NCBI RefSeq assembly: GCF_003205195.1
Contig: NZ_QJRY01000004.1
Location: 186,001 to 250,000, forward strand
Length of the DNA stretch: 64,000 nt
Direction: 5' to 3'
From: Peteryoungia wuzhouensis
Lineage (GTDB): Bacteria; Pseudomonadota; Alphaproteobacteria; Rhizobiales; Rhizobiaceae
The position numbers were made by a program, and so were the translations under genes. Each line of letters opens with the position of its first letter. The first letter of the stretch is position 1. Below the pieces are notes generated by a model that made no database searches, had not been told where the DNA came from, and saw only the letters and a list, made by a program, of their open reading frames with translations. Positions 37,996 to 47,278 of this stretch are shown here, piece by piece.

Positions 37996-39003
37996 TCAGA
38001 GGATGCCCGTGCGGCGCAGAACCCACCAGGACAACATCACGGAGATCACGATGAAGGCGAAGGCATAACCTGTGCCATGCAAGCCTTCGGCGAAGGGAAG
38101 GTTGGTGGTGTTCATGCCGAAAAAGCCGGTCACGAGCGACGGCGGCAGGAGCAGGGCGGTCATCAGCGACAGGATGTACAGATGCCGGTTGGTCTCGGCA
38201 CTCTGTTTGGAATCGAGTTCCTCATGCAGCAGCCTTGCGCGGTCCGCCAGCGCTTGCACGTCCTGATCGACGGCTTCGAGGCGGCCGGACAGGCGGACCA
38301 GGCTTTCCTCGACCCCCTCCGGCATTTCGTCATCATCGGTGGCCGCCGCACGGCGCATTATCAGCAGCATGGTGCGCAAATGGCGGTGCAGCCGCACGAT
38401 CAGGCGGCGCACGGGAGTGAGGCGGCGGCGCTCGTCACGCAACTCGCTGCCATAGACCAGATCCTCGATCTGGTTGAGTTCCTCGGTCAGTTCGAGCACC
38501 ACGGCGATGAGCCCACGCTGGAATTCGGCGACCAGAACCTCGAACAGCTGCAGGGGTGAGGCATAGCGGCTGGCATTTTTCTCCACGGCCGCCCGCACCT
38601 TGTCGACCGACCGGATCGGCTGCAGGCGGGTCGTGATGATGAATTTTTCCGAGAGCGCGAAGTGCAGCCAGCCGATGTCGCGCGTGGTTGAATCGAATTC
38701 CCGCTGGAAGTCGACCAGCGTCCCGTAGAGCAGCCCCTCGTCGATCCCGAGTGCAGCATGGGTGTCATGGGTGGTCAGTGCCGACAGCACCGGTGGAGTA
38801 AGGCCGGGAAACTGCTCGAGAAAGCTCGGCAGGCGGGTGTCGGCGAGGTTGAGATGCAGCCAGACGAAGCCATCGCCGGGAAGGGCGTCGAGGGCCGTAC
38901 AGTCGGCAGGAAGGCGCTCCGAGCCCGTGCCCGAGCTTACGCGATAGGCCCAGACGAGGCCGGGAATGGTGCTGGTCAGCGGAAACATCTGGATCATGTC
39001 CAT
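37996..39003 (-). CDS. CorA/ZntB family divalent cation transporter
   Basis: The 335-residue protein has a soluble N-terminal domain (WVWLHL-like strand [14 protein letters not shown], then [18 protein letters not shown]) and a long stalk helix rich in charged residues (about 150-265). Two C-terminal membrane helices follow, separated by the GMNT pore loop ([14 protein letters not shown]). GMN is the family selectivity motif. This layout fits ZntB-like zinc or CorA-like magnesium transport. Start choice is uncertain: ATG codons at 39003, 38997 and 38988 are close together and lack a strong ribosome site; earlier in-frame codons overlap the serC leader. Confidence 0.88.
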   Translation of the reverse strand: MDMIQMFPLTSTIPGLVWAYRVSSGTGSERLPADCTALDALPGDGFVWLHLNLADTRLPSFLEQFPGLTPPVLSALTTHDTHAALGIDEGLLYGTLVDFQREFDSTTRDIGWLHFALSEKFIITTRLQPIRSVDKVRAAVEKNASRYASPLQLFEVLVAEFQRGLIAVVLELTEELNQIEDLVYGSELRDERRRLTPVRRLIVRLHRHLRTMLLIMRRAAATDDDEMPEGVEESLVRLSGRLEAVDQDVQALADRARLLHEELDSKQSAETNRHLYILSLMTALLLPPSLVTGFFGMNTTNLPFAEGLHGTGYAFAFIVISVMLSWWVLRRTGIL

Positions 39004-39180
39004 GGTGGCAGGCAGTTCATCGCTCTTGCGCCCGGTGCATGACGGATTGATGACAGCCGCCGTGCGGGTGATCGTCAGGCGCTCGGGCTGCGACACGAGG
39101 CCTGGCGCGAAGGGAACAAAAATTTTGCTTATCGCGACGCGGACCCGCTTGACTGACATCGGCGACAAGAGTAGTTCCGA

Positions 39181-39232
39181 CGGCGGGACACCTCTCCCCA
39201 ACGAGAGGCTAATTACCTGGAAGGGTATCTAT
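39181..39232 (+). promoter_or_regulatory. Structured serC leader (serC-motif-like RNA)
   Basis: A 6-bp hairpin CCTCTC-N6-GAGAGG (39191-39208) lies just before TAATTACCTGGAAGGG, which carries the serC ribosome site. A conserved hairpin element called the serC motif is known upstream of serC-serA in alphaproteobacteria. Position and shape fit, but the match was judged by eye. Confidence 0.5.
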
Positions 39233-40411
39233 ATGGCTGATGTGATCGCCCCCGCCGCGCGTCCGGCAAACACTCATTTTTCGTCTGGCCCCTGCTCGAA
39301 GCGTCCCGGTTGGTCGCTCGAAGCGCTTTCCGATGCCCCGCTCGGTCGTTCGCACCGCGCCAAGGTCGGCAAGGAAAAGCTGAAGCTGGCCATCGACCTT
39401 ACCCGCGAAATTCTCAAGGTTCCTGCTGACTACCGCATCGGCATCGTTCCGGCCTCCGACACGGGTGCCGTTGAAATGGCCATGTGGTCGCTGCTCGGCG
39501 AACGCGGCGTGGACATGCTCTCCTGGGAAAGCTTTGGCGCCGGCTGGGTCACCGATGTGGTGAAGCAGCTGAAGCTCGCCGATGTGCGCAAGTTCAATGC
39601 CGATTACGGCCTGCTGCCGGATCTCGCTGCCGTCGATTTCGACCGAGACGTCGTCTTCACCTGGAACGGCACGACCTCGGGCGTTCGCGTGGCGAATGCC
39701 GACTTCATTCCGGCTGACCGCAAGGGCCTGACCATCTGCGACGCCACCTCGGCAGCCTTTGCGCAGGACCTGGACTTCTCCAAGCTCGATGTTACCACCT
39801 TCTCCTGGCAGAAAGTTCTGGGCGGCGAGGGCGGTCACGGCGTCATCATCCTGTCCCCGCGCGCCGTCGAGCGTCTGACGACCTATGTGCCGGCCTGGCC
39901 GCTGCCGAAGATCTTCCGCATGACCTCGGGCGGCAAGCTGATCGAAGGCATCTTCGTCGGTGAAACCATCAACACGCCGTCGATGCTTTGTGTCGAAGAC
40001 TATGTCGATGCGCTGAAGTGGGCAAAGTCGATCGGTGGCCTGGACGCCCTGATCGCTCGCGCCGACGCCAATGCCAAGGTGATCTTCGACTTCATCGAGA
40101 AGAACGACTGGATCGCCAATCTCGCGGTCGATCCGGCCACGCGTTCCAACACCTCGGTCTGCGTCAAGATCGTCGACCCTGAGGTGACGGCACTCGACGC
40201 CGATGCCCAGGCCGCCTTTGCCAAGGGCATTGCCAGCACGCTCGAAAAGCAGGGTGTCGCCTTCGACATCGGCGCCTATCGCGATGCGCCGGCTGGCCTT
40301 CGCATCTGGGCCGGTGCGACGATCGAGACATCAGACATGGCGGCTCTGATGCCGTGGCTCTCCTTTGCCTATGAGACGCAGAAGGCGTCTTTGGCCAAGG
40401 CTGCCGCCTGA
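39233..40411 (+). CDS. serC: Phosphoserine aminotransferase
   Basis: The 392-residue PLP enzyme transaminates 3-phosphohydroxypyruvate with glutamate to give phosphoserine, the second step of serine synthesis; it may also serve pyridoxal synthesis. It is the alphaproteobacterial-type SerC, beginning [14 protein letters not shown] and containing [14 protein letters not shown]. The PLP-binding lysine is residue 194 in [15 protein letters not shown]. The ATG at 39233 has GGAAGGG upstream. serA follows after 87 bases, so the two form one operon. Confidence 0.96.
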   Translation: MADVIAPAARPANTHFSSGPCSKRPGWSLEALSDAPLGRSHRAKVGKEKLKLAIDLTREILKVPADYRIGIVPASDTGAVEMAMWSLLGERGVDMLSWESFGAGWVTDVVKQLKLADVRKFNADYGLLPDLAAVDFDRDVVFTWNGTTSGVRVANADFIPADRKGLTICDATSAAFAQDLDFSKLDVTTFSWQKVLGGEGGHGVIILSPRAVERLTTYVPAWPLPKIFRMTSGGKLIEGIFVGETINTPSMLCVEDYVDALKWAKSIGGLDALIARADANAKVIFDFIEKNDWIANLAVDPATRSNTSVCVKIVDPEVTALDADAQAAFAKGIASTLEKQGVAFDIGAYRDAPAGLRIWAGATIETSDMAALMPWLSFAYETQKASLAKAAA

Positions 40412-40498
40412 TCCTTGATCAATTCGGCTCCGCCAAAGCGGCGGAGCCCCGAAGTTTCCTCATCTCATTCAAACGAACTCTCTGAAGGAGGCCTCGTC

Positions 40499-42094
40499 AT
40501 GGCACCTCGCGTTCTCGTATCCGACGAACTCTCGGAAACCGCCGTCCAGATCTTCCGCGATCGCGGCGTCGAAGTGGATTTTCAGCCGAAGCTTGGCAAG
40601 GACAAGGAAAAGCTTGCCGAAATCATCGGCAACTATGATGGTCTGGCCATCCGCTCCGCCACCAAGGCGACGGAAAAGCTGATCGCGGCTGCGACCAACC
40701 TCAAGGTCATCGGCCGCGCCGGCATCGGCGTCGACAATGTCGACATTCCGGCAGCCTCCAAGCGCGGCATCATCGTGATGAACACGCCGTTCGGCAACTC
40801 GATCACGACGGCCGAACACGCGATTGCCCTGATGTTCGCCGTTGCCCGCCAGCTGCCGCAGGCCGATGCCTCGACCCAGGCCGGCAAGTGGGAAAAGTCG
40901 AAGTTCATGGGTGTCGAGATCACCGGCAAGACGCTCGGCGTCATCGGTGCCGGCAATATCGGCGGCATCGTCTGCAAGAAGGCGATCGGCCTTGGCATGC
41001 ATGTCATCGCCTATGACCCCTTCCTGTCGGCCGAACGCGCTCAGGAAATGGGCGTCGAGAAGGTTGAGCTCGACGAGCTTCTGCCGCGCGCCGACTTCAT
41101 CACGCTTCACGTGCCGATGACCGACAAGACCCGCGGCATCCTCGGCAAGGACAACATCGCCAAGACGAAGCCCGGCGTGCGCATCATCAACTGCGCCCGT
41201 GGTGGTCTCGTCGATGAGGCGGCGCTGGCGGAAGCCATCAAGTCCGGCCATGTCGCCGGCGCCGGCTTCGACGTCTTCGAAGTCGAACCCGCGACCGAAA
41301 GCCCGCTCTTCGGCCTGCCGAACGTCGTCTGCACGCCGCATCTCGGCGCTTCGACCACGGAAGCCCAGGAAAACGTCGCGCTGCAGGTCGCCGAGCAGAT
41401 GTCGGACTACCTCATGAAGGGTGCCGTCTCGAACGCGATCAACATGCCGTCGATCACGGCTGAGGAAGCGCCGATCCTGAAGCCCTTTATCCGTCTCGCC
41501 GACGTGCTCGGCTCGTTCGCCGGCCAGATGACCGAGAACCCGATCAAGGAAATCGAGATCCTCTATGACGGCGTGACCTCGACCATGAACACCAAGGCGC
41601 TGACCTCGGCATTGCTCGCCGGTCTCATCCGTCCTCAGGTGGCCGACGTCAACATGGTTTCTGCCCCGATCATGATCAAGGAAAAGGGCGTCATCGTTTC
41701 GGAAGTGAAGCGCGACAAGACCGGCGTCTATGACGGTTACATCAAGCTCACTGTGACGACCGAGAAGCAGACGCGCTCGATCGCCGGTACGGTCTTCTCG
41801 GATGGCAAGCCGCGCTTCATCCAGATCAAGGGCATCAACATGGATGCCGATGTCGGTCAGAACATGATCTACATCTCCAACACCGACGTTCCCGGCATGA
41901 TCGGCTTCATGGGCACCACGCTCGGCAATGCCAAGGTCAATATCGCGAACTTCCAGCTCGGTCGCGACAAGGAAGGTGGCGATGCCATCGCGCTTCTTTA
42001 TGTCGACGGCCCGGTGGACCAGGCAATCCTCGACCAGCTGACCGCAAACCCGGCCGTCAAGCAGGCCAAGCCACTGGTGTTCAACGTCGACTGA
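40499..42094 (+). CDS. serA: D-3-phosphoglycerate dehydrogenase
   Basis: The 531-residue long-form enzyme oxidises 3-phosphoglycerate to 3-phosphohydroxypyruvate with NAD, the first committed step to serine. It shows VIGRAGIGVDNVD, the NAD-binding LGVIGAGNIGG, INCARGGLVDEAAL with the catalytic arginine, and CTPHLGAST with the histidine. The C-terminal part adds an ASB-like domain (about 320-450) and an ACT domain with NTDVPGMIGFMGTTL for serine feedback. The ATG at 40499 has a strong GAAGGAGG site. A terminator follows. Confidence 0.97.
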   Translation: MAPRVLVSDELSETAVQIFRDRGVEVDFQPKLGKDKEKLAEIIGNYDGLAIRSATKATEKLIAAATNLKVIGRAGIGVDNVDIPAASKRGIIVMNTPFGNSITTAEHAIALMFAVARQLPQADASTQAGKWEKSKFMGVEITGKTLGVIGAGNIGGIVCKKAIGLGMHVIAYDPFLSAERAQEMGVEKVELDELLPRADFITLHVPMTDKTRGILGKDNIAKTKPGVRIINCARGGLVDEAALAEAIKSGHVAGAGFDVFEVEPATESPLFGLPNVVCTPHLGASTTEAQENVALQVAEQMSDYLMKGAVSNAINMPSITAEEAPILKPFIRLADVLGSFAGQMTENPIKEIEILYDGVTSTMNTKALTSALLAGLIRPQVADVNMVSAPIMIKEKGVIVSEVKRDKTGVYDGYIKLTVTTEKQTRSIAGTVFSDGKPRFIQIKGINMDADVGQNMIYISNTDVPGMIGFMGTTLGNAKVNIANFQLGRDKEGGDAIALLYVDGPVDQAILDQLTANPAVKQAKPLVFNVD

Positions 42095-42133
42095 GGGCCT
42101 GAGCGCGGAAGCGCTTCACGCACGATAGATTGC

Positions 42134-42167
42134 ACGGCGCGGGATCAAACCCGCGCCGTCTTTGTTT
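42134..42167 (+). terminator. Rho-independent terminator downstream of serA
   Basis: A perfect 10-bp GC-rich stem (42134-42143 with 42150-42159) with loop ATCAAA is followed by CTTTGTTT. Confidence 0.88.
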
Positions 42168-42332
42168 CTGGAACGATCGGGGAATTGCAGGGTGCATATA
42201 AGGAACATTTGATGCGTTGAACTGCCGCATGGCGGCTTGTCGCATTGATCCTGGGGTGCAAGGCTATACTTGACGTCTGTCACCTTGAGCGCTGTCTGGC
42301 GAGCAAGGTCGAAAACGAAGGACGCAGTCATC

Positions 42333-43745
42333 ATGTTCGAACACTTCGACGCACAGATCCTCGCGCGCATCCAGTTCGCGTTCACGGTCTCCTTCCACAT
42401 CATCTTTCCCGCCTTCTCGATCGGTCTCGCGAGCTATCTCGCCGTGCTCGAAGGCCTCTATCTGTGGAAGAAGGACAAGGTCTATCTGGAGCTCTTCGAC
42501 TTCTGGAAGACCATCTTCGCGGTCGCCTTCGGCATGGGCGTCGTCTCCGGCATCGTCATGTCCTACCAGTTCGGCACCAACTGGTCGGTGTTCTCCGACA
42601 AGGCGGGTCCGGTCATCGGGCCGCTGATGGGCTACGAGGTGCTGACCGCCTTCTTCCTCGAAGCCGGTTTCCTCGGTGTGATGCTGTTCGGCCGCAACCG
42701 TGTCGGCCCGGGGCTCCACTTCCTCGCCACACTCATGGTCGCCTTCGGCACGCTGATTTCCGCCACCTGGATCCTCTCGGTGAACTCCTGGATGCAGACG
42801 CCGGATGGTTTTGCGATCAACGAGGTCGGGCAGTTCGTGCCGGTCGACTGGTGGAAGATCGTCTTCAATCCGTCTTTCCCCTACCGCCTGACGCATATGG
42901 TCATTGCGGCCTATCTCACCACCGCCTTCGTCGTCGGGGCCGTCGGCGCCTGGCACCTGCTGAAGGGGACGGCGCCGCGCCGCGCCGGCGTGATGTTCTC
43001 GATGGCGATGTGGATGGCCGCGATCGTCGCGCCGATCCAGATTGCCGCCGGTGATGCGCATGGCCTCAACACGCTGGAACACCAGCCGGTCAAGGTCATG
43101 GCCATGGAGGGCCATTTCGACAGCCATCCGGATGGTGCGCCGCTGATCTTGTTCGGCATCCCGAACACGGAAGAGAAGCGGATCGACTACGCCATCCAGA
43201 TCCCGAAACTGTCGAGCCTGATCCTCAAGCATGACCTCAACGCACCGCTTGGCGGCCTCGATACGGTGCCCGACGACAAGGAACCGCCCGTTGCGATCGT
43301 GTTCTGGTCGTTCCGCGTCATGGTGGCGATCGGTTTTGCCATGCTCGGCGTCGGGCTGTTTTCGCTCTGGTGTCGCTGGAAGGGCACGCTCTACGAGAAC
43401 CACTGGATGCACCGGCTGGCGCTGGTCATGGGGCCATCCGGTTTCGTCGCGGTGCTCGCCGGCTGGATCACCACGGAAGTCGGTCGCCAGCCCTATACGG
43501 TCTACGGCCATCTGCTGACCGCCGACTCGATCTCGCCGATCGCAGCCCCTGCGGTCGCGGCCTCGCTGATCGCCTTCATCGTCGTCTACTTCATCGTCTT
43601 CGGGGCCGGCACCTTCTACATCCTGCGCCTGATGGCACGGCTGCCGCGCGATCCGATGCCGGATCTCGACGACGGCCCGATCCGTTCCTCCGGCATCACG
43701 CCGGCTGCCCAGCCCGGTCACCATGGAGGCAAACATGCCCATTGA
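42333..43745 (+). CDS. cioA: Cyanide-insensitive-type bd quinol oxidase subunit I
   Basis: The 470-residue integral membrane protein is the haem-bearing subunit of a cytochrome bd-type oxidase, which reduces O2 with quinol without pumping protons. It begins with FDAQILARIQFAFTVSFHIIFPAF, containing the haem-ligand histidine. It also carries MGYEVLTAFFLEAGFLGVMLFG and GEVGRQP-type segment TEVGRQPYTVYGHLLTADS. The periplasmic Q-loop is short, which marks the CIO type. The usual GRQPW tryptophan is tyrosine here. About nine membrane helices are visible. The ATG has an AAGGA site; cioB overlaps its end. Confidence 0.93.
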   Translation: MFEHFDAQILARIQFAFTVSFHIIFPAFSIGLASYLAVLEGLYLWKKDKVYLELFDFWKTIFAVAFGMGVVSGIVMSYQFGTNWSVFSDKAGPVIGPLMGYEVLTAFFLEAGFLGVMLFGRNRVGPGLHFLATLMVAFGTLISATWILSVNSWMQTPDGFAINEVGQFVPVDWWKIVFNPSFPYRLTHMVIAAYLTTAFVVGAVGAWHLLKGTAPRRAGVMFSMAMWMAAIVAPIQIAAGDAHGLNTLEHQPVKVMAMEGHFDSHPDGAPLILFGIPNTEEKRIDYAIQIPKLSSLILKHDLNAPLGGLDTVPDDKEPPVAIVFWSFRVMVAIGFAMLGVGLFSLWCRWKGTLYENHWMHRLALVMGPSGFVAVLAGWITTEVGRQPYTVYGHLLTADSISPIAAPAVAASLIAFIVVYFIVFGAGTFYILRLMARLPRDPMPDLDDGPIRSSGITPAAQPGHHGGKHAH

Positions 43746-44739
43746 TCTTCCCTTCATCTGGGCCGGCATCATTGCCTTTGCCGTGCTCGCCTATGTCATC
43801 CTCGACGGCTTCGATCTCGGTGTCGGTATCCTCTTTCCCTTCTTTCCGGAGAAGCATGAGAAGGACCTGATGATGAACTCGGTGGCCCCCGTCTGGGACG
43901 GCAACGAGACCTGGCTGGTGCTGGGTGGCGGCGGGCTGCTCGCCGTGTTCCCGCTCGCCTATGCGACCATCCTGCCCGCCCTCTATGCACCGCTGATCAT
44001 CATGTTGCTCGGCCTGATCTTTCGCGGCGTCGCCTTTGAATATCGCTGGCGCACGAAACGGGCAGAACATCTCTGGAACTGGGCCTTTACCGGCGGCTCC
44101 GTGGTGGCGACCTTCTTCCAGGGCGTCGCGCTCGGTGCGCTCGTCCAGGGCATTCCGGTCGAAAACCGTGCCTATGCCGGTGGTTGGTGGGATTGGCTCA
44201 CGCCGTTTTCGCTGGCAACCGGCGTGGCGCTCCTGATCGGCTACGGGCTGCTCGGCGCCACATGGCTCGTCATGCGGACGGAGGGCGAGATCGCCGAGCG
44301 GGCGAAGGTCTTCGCCTTTCGGCTTGCCCTGGCCACCGTCGCGGCCATGGGCGTGTTCAGCCTGTGGACGCCCTGGCTGGAACCGGCCTATCTCGACCGC
44401 TGGTTCGGCTATCCGACGATCGTCTTCTCGTTCGTCGTGCCGGCGCTCGTGCTGGGCTGCCTTTGGCTGATCGTGTCAGGGCTCAAAACCGGTCGCGACG
44501 TGCAGCCGTTTCTGGCTGCGCTGGGGCTTTTCGTGCTCGGTTATGCCGGCATCGGAATCTCCTTCTATCCCTATATCGTGCCCACCTCGCTCACCATCTG
44601 GGAGGCGGCTGCGCCCGATGCCAGCCTGTCCTTCCTGCTCTATGGCGCGGTCGTGCTGGTGCCGATGATCCTTTGTTACACGGCCTATGCCTATTGGGTT
44701 TTCCGCGGAAAGCTCAATCCAGACGAGGGCTATCACTGA
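43735..44739 (+). CDS. cioB: Cyanide-insensitive-type bd quinol oxidase subunit II
   Basis: The 334-residue partner subunit has about eight membrane helices and begins with IWAGIIAFAVLAYVILDGFDLGVGIL, the conserved CydB/CioB start. The loop PVWDGNETWLVLGGGGLLAVFPLAYA is also typical. It pairs with CioA to form the oxidase. The ATG at 43735 has GGAGG and overlaps the cioA end by 11 bases, and its own stop overlaps the next small gene, so all three are translationally coupled. Confidence 0.95.
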   Translation: MPIDLPFIWAGIIAFAVLAYVILDGFDLGVGILFPFFPEKHEKDLMMNSVAPVWDGNETWLVLGGGGLLAVFPLAYATILPALYAPLIIMLLGLIFRGVAFEYRWRTKRAEHLWNWAFTGGSVVATFFQGVALGALVQGIPVENRAYAGGWWDWLTPFSLATGVALLIGYGLLGATWLVMRTEGEIAERAKVFAFRLALATVAAMGVFSLWTPWLEPAYLDRWFGYPTIVFSFVVPALVLGCLWLIVSGLKTGRDVQPFLAALGLFVLGYAGIGISFYPYIVPTSLTIWEAAAPDASLSFLLYGAVVLVPMILCYTAYAYWVFRGKLNPDEGYH

Positions 44740-44852
44740 TGGACAAGCGGGGACTGGCATCCCGACTGCTGTGGTTCGTCGGCCTCTGGGCGGCCGGGGT
44801 TCTGTCGATCACGGTCGTCGGCCTGATCATCAAGTTCTGGCTGAGAGCCTGA
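44739..44852 (+). CDS. DUF2474-type small subunit of the bd oxidase (CydX-like)
   Basis: A 37-codon gene starts at the ATG that shares one base with the cioB stop (TGATG). The product has a short basic N-terminus (DKRGLASRLLWF) and a single membrane helix of about 20 residues, then FWLRA. Small single-helix proteins in this position, often annotated DUF2474, are thought to be the CioC/CydX-type third subunit that stabilises the haems. Position, coupling and helix all support it. Confidence 0.82.
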   Translation: MDKRGLASRLLWFVGLWAAGVLSITVVGLIIKFWLRA

Positions 44853-44881
44853 CGCGATCACTTGAACTTCACTGGATAATT

Positions 44882-44914
44882 GACCGCCCGACCTACAAAA
44901 GAGGCCGGGCGGTC
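44882..44914 (+). terminator. Hairpin after the cio operon (weak terminator)
   Basis: A 9-bp GC-rich stem (44882-44890 with 44906-44914) with a 15-base loop lies 29 bases past the last cio stop. It lacks a T-run, so termination is uncertain. Confidence 0.45.
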
Positions 44915-44973
44915 TCCATATGGGCTGCAAGGCCCACCGGGCCACGACCGTTCGAGGAGGAGGGGAGTTCCCC

Positions 44974-45984
44974 ATGCAGAATTACGGAAAAATCTTTGCG
45001 ACGCTGGCACTCGGCATGATGGTCACACTCGTGGCCGTCGATTTCGCCGAGGCCCGGCGCGCGTCTGGCGGCTTCGGCAGCCGTGGCACGCGCACGTTCA
45101 ACCAGCCGGCGGTCACCCGCACGGCGCCGGCTCCGGCAGCCCCCATCGAGCGCACCATGACGCCGCGCACGAATGCAAACCAGCCGGGCGCAAACCAGAC
45201 GGCGACGCCGGGGCTTAACCGTCCGGGCGGCTTGTTCGGCGGTCTCGCCGGTGGCCTGATGGGCGGCCTGTTGCTCGGCGGCCTGTTCGGCATGCTGATG
45301 GGCACCGGCTTCGGCGGCGGCTTCGGCTTCCTGGGCCTGCTGCTCCAGGGCCTGCTGATCTTCTTCCTGGTGCGTTTCGCCATGCGCGCCTTTGCCAACC
45401 GCCAGCCGGCCTCGGCCGGAGCCGGCAGCAATTCCGGCATCGGTGGCTTCCCTGGCCTGGGCGGGCTTTCCCGCGATAACCAGAGCGATGCCGGTCGCTC
45501 CAGCTTCCAGATCCCGAAGATCGGTGGCGGCGGTGCCGCAGCGGCGGCCTCTGCCGCCCGTCCCGGCCAGCCGGACGAACTCGGCATCACCCAGGGCGAC
45601 CTCGAGCGCTTCGAGCAGCTGCTGAAGGACATGCAGGCGGCCTTTGCGGCCGAAGACTATGGCACGCTGCGCCGGATCACGACGCCGGAAGCGATGTCCT
45701 ATCTCGCCGAGGAACTGAGCGAAAACGCCACCAAGGGCGTGAAGAACGTCGTGCGCGACGTGCAGCTCGTGCAGGGTGACGTGGCTGAAAGCTGGGCTGA
45801 AGAGAAGGCCGAATATGCCACCGTCGCGATGCGTTACGAGGCTGTCGACTACATGGTTGACCGCCAGACCAATGCGGTGGTCGAGGGGGATGCAAATGTC
45901 CCGTCCGAGTCCGTCGAGCTGTGGACCTTCGTCCGCCGTCCTAGCACCCTGTGGCAGATCTCGGCGATCCAGAGCGCGAATTGA
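44974..45984 (+). CDS. Tim44-like domain protein
   Basis: The 336-residue protein has a signal-like first helix (FATLALGMMVTLVAVDFAEA) and an Asn/Pro/Ala-rich linker. A Gly/Leu-rich hydrophobic region with GLAGGLMGGLLLGGLFGMLMG and a membrane helix (about 115-150) follows. The C-terminal Tim44-like domain spans about 215-335 (LERFEQLLKDMQAAFAAEDY onward). Bacterial Tim44-like proteins are inner-membrane proteins of unclear role, with membrane protein or lipid handling suggested. The ATG has GGAGGAGGGGAG upstream. It appears monocistronic. Confidence 0.85.
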   Translation: MQNYGKIFATLALGMMVTLVAVDFAEARRASGGFGSRGTRTFNQPAVTRTAPAPAAPIERTMTPRTNANQPGANQTATPGLNRPGGLFGGLAGGLMGGLLLGGLFGMLMGTGFGGGFGFLGLLLQGLLIFFLVRFAMRAFANRQPASAGAGSNSGIGGFPGLGGLSRDNQSDAGRSSFQIPKIGGGGAAAAASAARPGQPDELGITQGDLERFEQLLKDMQAAFAAEDYGTLRRITTPEAMSYLAEELSENATKGVKNVVRDVQLVQGDVAESWAEEKAEYATVAMRYEAVDYMVDRQTNAVVEGDANVPSESVELWTFVRRPSTLWQISAIQSAN

Positions 45985-46009
45985 CGTCGAGTCTGCTCGA
46001 TCTGTTCGA

Positions 46010-46396
46010 TCAGCGTTTGATTTCAGGCTTCAGTCGCCATGGCGGCTGGAGCCTATTTTGTCCGGCGTGGTAGAGTATCACCCTGTTCCCGCTCGGATCG
46101 AACAGTTCGGCCTCTCGCCAGAGCCAAGGCTGGTCTTCTGGCATGCTGGAGAACTGTACGCCTGCTTCGACAAGCGCGGAACAGACGGCATCCAGTTCCT
46201 CGCATTCGAAATACACCGTCGTGCCGCAGCCGGTTTCAGGCCCCTGATGCAATGAAAATGTGCTATCTCCATCAGGACATGCGAAGCGCACGTACTTCGG
46301 ACGCGAGTCGACGATCGGAATGAGGCCCAGCTGGCTGTAGAAATCCCAGCCTGCATCGAGATCGACCATCGTGACCGTTACCTGATTAAGTCGCAT
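46010..46396 (-). CDS. VOC (glyoxalase/dioxygenase superfamily) protein
   Basis: The 128-residue protein has the paired beta-alpha-beta-beta-beta modules of the VOC fold: LNQVTVTMVDLDAGWDFYSQLGL, then GTTVYFECEELDAVCSALVEAG and LFDPSGNRVILYHAG. Such proteins bind a metal or small molecule; many confer resistance or are of unknown role. The ATG has GAGGAT upstream. It begins 6 bases after the lytic transglycosylase stop, so the two are co-transcribed. Confidence 0.82.
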   Translation of the reverse strand: MRLNQVTVTMVDLDAGWDFYSQLGLIPIVDSRPKYVRFACPDGDSTFSLHQGPETGCGTTVYFECEELDAVCSALVEAGVQFSSMPEDQPWLWREAELFDPSGNRVILYHAGQNRLQPPWRLKPEIKR

Positions 46397-46402
46397 CTAT
46401 CC

Positions 46403-46987
46403 TCAGCCCGGGCACTGCTGCAATTGCCGCGCATAGGTATAGGTGATCTCGGTAAACCGCTTCGCACCCTTCAAGGCTTCCGGGCGGTTCTTGTAGGCGC
46501 CGCGCAGATAGCCTGTCAGCCCCGAGTGATAGGCGAGATAGAGATTGTAGGGGTCGTTGAGCGGGATCTTGACCTTGTCCGCCGTCTCGCGGTGATACCA
46601 GCCGATGAAGCGGATGGCATCGGCGAAATCGGTGCGGCGGGCGCCCCAGCGGCCGGTTTCGCGCTGATAGCGGTCCCAGGTGCCGTCGAGCGCCTGCGAA
46701 TAGCCATAGGCCGAGGAGGCGCGCTTGCCGGGGATGAAGCCGAGATACCATTTGCGCGGCGGCTTGGCGTTGTGGCGGAAACTTGATTCCGTGTAGATCG
46801 TCGCCATCAGGATCGGGACCGGAACGCCGTATTCACGCTCGGCTGCGACGGCGGCACGACGCCAGTTGTTGAACAGGCCATCGCGCTGTTCGAAGATCGC
46901 GCAGGCATTGCGCGTCTGGGATGGCGGCTTGGCACAGGCCGACAGCATCAGCATGACGCCGAGGGCGGAAATAAGAGCGGTACGCAT
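46403..46987 (-). CDS. Lytic transglycosylase-like SLT lipoprotein
   Basis: The 194-residue protein has a lipoprotein signal with lipobox LSAC and an SLT-type lysozyme-like domain. The catalytic glutamate lies in TIYTESSFRHNAKPP, followed by SAYGYSQALDGTWDRY and YHRETADKV. The C-terminal segment LYLAYHSGLTGYLRG matches the family's NxxYHxGxxGY-type motif. It should cleave glycan strands of peptidoglycan from the outer-membrane side. The start has a GAGG ribosome site. Confidence 0.88.
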   Translation of the reverse strand: MRTALISALGVMLMLSACAKPPSQTRNACAIFEQRDGLFNNWRRAAVAAEREYGVPVPILMATIYTESSFRHNAKPPRKWYLGFIPGKRASSAYGYSQALDGTWDRYQRETGRWGARRTDFADAIRFIGWYHRETADKVKIPLNDPYNLYLAYHSGLTGYLRGAYKNRPEALKGAKRFTEITYTYARQLQQCPG

Positions 46988-47164
46988 GACAAAACCTCGC
47001 TACAGGCCGCCCATTCTATTCACTAAAATTTAACGAAAGGTTTTCCGATCGCCCCCTCGATCTGGCATCCCCAGATCTGGCCGTTGATCCGGGAAGGGTG
47101 CGGCTGCGATCGTCCGCACGGTTGCGCCTTCTCCGGGAAAAGTGCTCGAATGCGCGTTGACGTC

Positions 47165-47180
47165 GGTCGCATTTGCGACC
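47165..47180. promoter_or_regulatory. Palindrome upstream of the Gfo/Idh dehydrogenase gene
   Basis: GGTCGCA-TT-TGCGACC is a perfect 7-bp dyad about 100 bases before the dehydrogenase start. It follows a TTGACG that could be a -35 element (47157-47162). It is an operator candidate for an unlinked regulator. Confidence 0.4.
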
Positions 47181-47278
47181 AGTCTGCGGCTCTTCCGCCG
47201 GGACGGTGAGGAGGGGTGACGGCGTCACCTTCGTCCCAGGGCGTGAGACCAAGACCAGGGAGCGAGGACGCGGCCATC

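Noticed and set aside
42190-42332. FNR/Anr box upstream of cioA
   Set aside because: TTGAT occurs twice but neither has the matching ATCAA half at 4-base spacing.
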